Under the pieces are notes generated by a model, which saw only the letters and a program-made list of their open reading frames with translations, was not told the DNA's origin and made no database searches. From Blastocatellia bacterium (GTDB taxonomy: Bacteria; Acidobacteriota; Blastocatellia; Chloracidobacteriales; Chloracidobacteriaceae), in NCBI GenBank assembly GCA_019695185.1, contig JAIBAN010000018.1, forward strand, positions 1 to 64,000: 64,000 nucleotides of DNA. Direction: 5' to 3'. Made by a program: the position numbers and the translations under genes. This document shows, one piece after another, positions 60,610 to 64,000 of this stretch; positions within the stretch are counted from its first letter, which is position 1, and each line of letters starts with the position of its first letter.

Positions 60610-60860
60610 TTCAGCCCCGCAGGGGCGTGATATGGTAGCCAGGGTGTGGAGCGCAGCGGAACCCCTGGGTAATAATACCCTAACCACCACGCCCTGGAGG
60701 GGCGCATTACCTGATTTGTTTTGATACTGCGCCCCTCCAGGGCGCGGGGCTTTCTTTGGCGAACTATTCCAGGGGTTCCGCTCCGCTCCACACCCTGGCT
60801 ACCAGAATGCGCCCTTTCAGGGCTTTTGGCGCTCCTGCCGGAGCGCAGGAAATGGCTGAA
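60610..60860. repeat. Long foldback element with nested perfect arms
   Basis: A 35-bp arm at 60634-60668 and its reverse complement at 60769-60803 match at 34 of 35 positions. Nested inside, a 17-bp perfect pair joins 60690-60706 (CGCCCTGGAGGGGCGCA) and 60728-60744. Outer GC-rich segments (about 60615 and 60808-60850) add similar CGCCCC units. The element has no terminal duplication or transposase. From memory, such CAGGGGTTCCGCTGCGCT-type elements recur in Planctomycetes and Acidobacteria genomes, so it is probably a dispersed, non-autonomous repeat. Open frames across it are not genes. Confidence 0.85.
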
Positions 60861-60931
60861 ACTCTTATCGTCCAGGGGTTTTGCTGCGCTCCCACTTGGC
60901 AATCGTTTCACCCCCCTGCGGTGCTATATAC

Positions 60932-63900
60932 TTACAAGCGGATTCGAATCCGCGCCCAAACCTGCTGGTTGCGCCGGAAAAAGCGTAAATCTCCACCTTT
61001 GCCAAAGGTCTGGGTCAGTCGTTCGCGGATGTTGTTGAGACCAATATTGGTTGAATCCGCCCGTTTGGCATGGTCGGTTACATCCACCCAGCAGCCCGAA
61101 TTGACCACCCGCAGCCACAGCCGCTTCCGGCCAACCCGGACCGAAAGCATGACCTGGAGCGGCATGTCACTGGTTTGCATCCCATATTTGACGGCATTTT
61201 CCACCAAGGGCTGAAGCAAAAACGGCGGCAGCTTTTGGTTGAGTGCCTCCGGAGCAATGTCAAACGTGACTTCAATCTGGTCTTCAAACCGGATTTTCTG
61301 AATGTCGAGGTAGTTTTGCACCGCTTCAACTTCCTCTTTGAGAGACACTTCCTTGCTGGTGGCGGTGTTGAGCGAATACCGGAGGAATTTGGAGAGCTTG
61401 GCCACCATCTGGCGGGTTCGTTCGGGGTCTTCGTCCACCATGCCCCACACCGTAGTCAGCACATTAAACAGAAAATGCGGATTGATTTGATAGCGTAGCA
61501 TCTGCAACTGGGCCTGCTGGGCTGAGGTCACCGCTTGCAGGGCTTTTTCCCGTTCCTGGCGGTTGGCCATCTCCAACTGCCGGTTCAGGGATTGGATTTC
61601 GGCCAGCGCCTGCAAAGTCCGTTCTTTCTCTTCAACCAGACTTTTGGTTTGGCGGGCGACCTGTTCGCTCAGAATTTTCTGGCGGGCCATCAACCGCCGG
61701 ACTCGCACGCGGTAGCCGGCAAAGCCGCCGATGCCGCCCAGTGTGATGACATAACCAACATAGGCCCACCATGCCAGCCACGGAGCCGGGCGCACCTCAA
61801 AAGTAACCTGAATCGGGCCGGAAACCGTTCCGGCATAATCCCTGGCCCAGACCTGAAAACAGTAGGTTCCGCTGGGTAATGCGGCAAATTCGCGTGCCGT
61901 TTCGGTGGTCCACTGTGTGGGAGCCGTTTCCAGTCCAACCAGTTGGGTGCGAAATCGGGTTTCGGTTTCCCGAAAAAACCGCAACAGGCTGAATTCAAAA
62001 ACCACGTGGTTCTGGTTATGGCCTAAAACCGAGGTCTGGCCATCCGTCCGGAGAGGTTGGAACTCCGCCGGGGAACCACTTTCCACTCCAGCCTTTTCAA
62101 AGAGGGCCGGAGCCGGAGTCGGAGTCGGCGGCTCAGTGGCAGGGTCAAACAGAGCCGCCCCGCCAATGGTTCCGACCCAAATCCGGCCTTGACTGTCCAC
62201 CATTGAGGCTCCCGTATTGCATTCGTTGCTGGGCAGGCCATCCTCAGTGGTAAAGGTTTCCACTGCGAACCCGGACGGGGTTTCTGCACCTGAATTCCCT
62301 GGTGTCAAACGGGCCACACCTTTGTTGGTGCTCAGGTACAGGCGCTGGCGGGCATCTTCCTCAATGCGATAGACGGTGTTGTTGGGCAGGGCGGGAACGG
62401 TTGCATCCGTCAGGTTGTGCCAGTTCAGTCGTGACAAGCTGCCGGGTGCAAGGTTCGCCCAGCAGAGGCCGGAACCGGTGCCGACCCAAAGCAGGGTTTT
62501 ACCTTCGGGAGAAACCGTTTGCTTGAGGCACATGATGCGGTTTCCCACCAATCCTTGATTGGTCGTCAGTTTTTCCCAGCGCCCGGCTTCCTGCCGGTAC
62601 AGTCCATTTTCAGTTCCAACCCAGAGGCAAAACCGGCCAGCGGAGTCGAACGTTTCAAGCACACAACGAACCCGCCCAATCTGTTCTCCGCCGGGCAGGG
62701 CAACCGAAGTCAGAGACTCATTCTGGAAATAAGAAAAACCGTCGTTGTGGCCCAGCCAAATGACAGGGCTGCCATCGGGCAAATGCCCGCCCCCTACGCA
62801 GGTGGTTTGGCGGTTGGTGACCGGAATCCAACGTCCCTGGTGAAAACGGGCGGTTCCGTCTCCGGTTCCAAGCCAAATGTCGCCTGTTTGGTGGTCGGTA
62901 AAAAACGCCTGAGTCAACGCAGTGGCCAAAACCGGAATCCGGTAACGCGTCCAGTGACCAGCCGCAAACCGGGAAACAAAACAACCGGCGGGTTCGGTGG
63001 TGCCGGAAAGCGCCCAGAGCGTTGGATTGCCGCCTTTCCGGTTGAGCGGGTCCAACAGGACGGCACCACCCACCAGCATGGCTGAAGCGCCGTCAACTTC
63101 AGGCAGTTCTAAAATGCTATAGGTAGGATTGCCCACCAACCCTTTTTCGGTGGTGAAACTGACCCAGCCGCCAGGTTTCCAGCGGGCCAAACCTGCTCCC
63201 GAAAGACCAATCCACAACGTTTGGGTCGCTCTTTCCACGGCCAGACACCACACGCCATAGGCCAAACCAACCGACTTGTCAAAATTGGCCCATTTGCCCT
63301 GAGCAACCCGGAATGGTTCGGGTCCGCTGCGGGTGTCTTCAATGCTCAACCGAAGCAGGCCCTGGTTGTGACCCACCCACAAAATCCGCTCGCCTGCCGG
63401 AGTTGCCGTTTCCAACAGGGAAAAAATGAATTTCGGGGAAAAACCGTTTTCAAGTGTCACCCGGCTCCAGGAACCGTCGGCCAACCGGCACAGTTCTTCG
63501 TTGGTTCCGACCCAGAGCACCGGTTTCCCGGCAGGCGAAACGCTGGCCAACAGGCTGCGTACATTGGAGTTGGTCAACCCTGAATTGGTACTGTTGAAAA
63601 TGGTCCACTGGTTGTTTTCAATCCGTATCAGGCCGGGGCCGTCGGTTCCTACCCACAACACAGGATTCCCGGTTTCCGCCGCGGTTTCGGCCAGGCATTT
63701 GATATTGAGCGCCTCAAAGCCCTGATTTCGGCCAAGAATTTCCCAGGTGCCTTGCCTCCAGCGAACCAAGCCTTTTTCTGTTCCCACCCACAAGGCCCCG
63801 TTGCCATTTGGAACATGCGATTCCACCACCGCACTGATGAAATTGCTGGGCAGGCCGGACTGTTCGCTAAACACAGACCAGTTTCCGTTTTTGAGCAGGG

Positions 63901-64000
63901 CTAGACCGCCTCCGGCAGTGCCAAACCACAAGCCCCCGTCTGAGGTGGCCCGAATGACCGAAATCTGGTTTGACGTATTGCGAATGGGGAGGTTGACGAC
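60932..64000 (-). CDS. LytS-type sensor histidine kinase with sensory propeller (5' truncated)
   Basis: The frame is open to the window edge: the 23 codons beyond the first TTG at 63931 are in frame, so the true start is outside. At least 1022 residues are present. The N-terminal ~640 residues hold two-component regulator propeller repeats (for example VLWVGTDGPGLIRIENNQW, VLWVGTNEELCRLADGSW). A Y_Y_Y beta domain (about 680-770) and one transmembrane helix (WWAYVGYVITLGGIGGFAG) follow, then a coiled coil. The His_kinase domain has the phosphoacceptor INPHFLFN, and the ATP site is in QPLVENAVKYGM with NIGLNNIRERL. It senses an extracellular ligand, possibly a glycan, and signals to a LytTR-type response regulator, which is not in the window. 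Confidence 0.93.
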   Translation of the reverse strand, partial: VVNLPIRNTSNQISVIRATSDGGLWFGTAGGGLALLKNGNWSVFSEQSGLPSNFISAVVESHVPNGNGALWVGTEKGLVRWRQGTWEILGRNQGFEALNIKCLAETAAETGNPVLWVGTDGPGLIRIENNQWTIFNSTNSGLTNSNVRSLLASVSPAGKPVLWVGTNEELCRLADGSWSRVTLENGFSPKFIFSLLETATPAGERILWVGHNQGLLRLSIEDTRSGPEPFRVAQGKWANFDKSVGLAYGVWCLAVERATQTLWIGLSGAGLARWKPGGWVSFTTEKGLVGNPTYSILELPEVDGASAMLVGGAVLLDPLNRKGGNPTLWALSGTTEPAGCFVSRFAAGHWTRYRIPVLATALTQAFFTDHQTGDIWLGTGDGTARFHQGRWIPVTNRQTTCVGGGHLPDGSPVIWLGHNDGFSYFQNESLTSVALPGGEQIGRVRCVLETFDSAGRFCLWVGTENGLYRQEAGRWEKLTTNQGLVGNRIMCLKQTVSPEGKTLLWVGTGSGLCWANLAPGSLSRLNWHNLTDATVPALPNNTVYRIEEDARQRLYLSTNKGVARLTPGNSGAETPSGFAVETFTTEDGLPSNECNTGASMVDSQGRIWVGTIGGAALFDPATEPPTPTPAPALFEKAGVESGSPAEFQPLRTDGQTSVLGHNQNHVVFEFSLLRFFRETETRFRTQLVGLETAPTQWTTETAREFAALPSGTYCFQVWARDYAGTVSGPIQVTFEVRPAPWLAWWAYVGYVITLGGIGGFAGYRVRVRRLMARQKILSEQVARQTKSLVEEKERTLQALAEIQSLNRQLEMANRQEREKALQAVTSAQQAQLQMLRYQINPHFLFNVLTTVWGMVDEDPERTRQMVAKLSKFLRYSLNTATSKEVSLKEEVEAVQNYLDIQKIRFEDQIEVTFDIAPEALNQKLPPFLLQPLVENAVKYGMQTSDMPLQVMLSVRVGRKRLWLRVVNSGCWVDVTDHAKRADSTNIGLNNIRERLTQTFGKGGDLRFFRRNQQVWARIRIRL

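Noticed and set aside
60186-60911. A 241-residue minus-strand frame over the foldback element
   Set aside because: Its sequence is a translation of inverted and heptad repeats (PGVPLRSTPWLP-like), a known type of false prediction.

Overview
The window looks like chromosome or secondary-replicon DNA of a free-living heterotroph of the Acidobacteriota. The clearest taxonomic marker is a secreted VWFA protein of the type largely confined to that phylum (29119-31230). Large secreted repeat proteins, a TPR-CHAT protein and an ECF sigma/anti-sigma pair fit this. No transposase, integrase, phage structural gene, rRNA or CRISPR array was seen. The right end cuts through a sensor kinase gene.

Layout. 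0.1-5.6 kb: minus-strand cluster (coiled-coil membrane protein, MoxR ATPase, membrane protein with an amidotransferase-like domain, ABC ATPase). 6.1-10.4 kb: large secreted endonuclease/exonuclease/phosphatase-family protein. 10.5-13.8 kb: MerR regulator coupled to a VIT-VWA protein. 14.1-15.7 kb: WecA/TagO-type glycosyl-phosphate transferase behind a possible structured leader. 15.8-21.4 kb: lipid genes (acyl-CoA synthetase, unusual KAS III, two hydrolases, TetR regulator). 21.5-25.7 kb: a tightly coupled plus-strand replicon-type operon (MerR-like HTH, ParA, winged-helix protein, second ParA, ParB). The winged-helix gene carries 10-bp iteron arrays, a DnaA-box match and an inverted repeat. 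25.8-28.7 kb: GH13 amylase and a CoA transferase/racemase. 28.9-34.9 kb: tRNA-Thr-like sequence, VWFA protein, acyl-CoA dehydrogenase, ankyrin protein. 35-42.3 kb: TPR-CHAT protein, methyltransferase, XRE-cupin regulator, Wza-like export protein. 42.5-47.3 kb: membrane Ser/Thr kinase with a beta-helix, and an ECF sigma/anti-sigma/secreted-protein set. 47.4-54.1 kb: enoyl-CoA hydratase, CpdA-type phosphodiesterase, ScfR-type regulator divergent from malate synthase and isocitrate lyase. 54.2-64 kb: WD40 protein, propeller-like repeat protein, FG-GAP/dockerin-like exoprotein and a LytS-type sensor kinase.

A common theme is use of fatty acids: lipase-like hydrolase, acyl-CoA synthetase, acyl-CoA dehydrogenase, racemase/CoA transferase and enoyl-CoA hydratase, with acetyl-CoA entering the glyoxylate shunt (aceB-aceA). 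Seven copies of an identical perfect palindrome, TTGTCCGAGCTCGGACAA, lie in the window. Five of them sit 60-165 bp upstream of the acyl-CoA synthetase, CoA-transferase and acyl-CoA dehydrogenase starts, which suggests a fatty-acid regulon with an unknown regulator.

A second theme is intergenic architecture. Seven-base tandem repeats of unrelated sequence (GGACTGA, GGGTTCA, TTTGCGA, CAGAAGT, TGCCTTC, CTCAACT) are arranged as inverted arms, above all between convergent genes, where they may act as two-way terminators. The most interesting single locus is the 21.5-25.7 kb replicon-type operon with its origin-like repeats inside a coding sequence.
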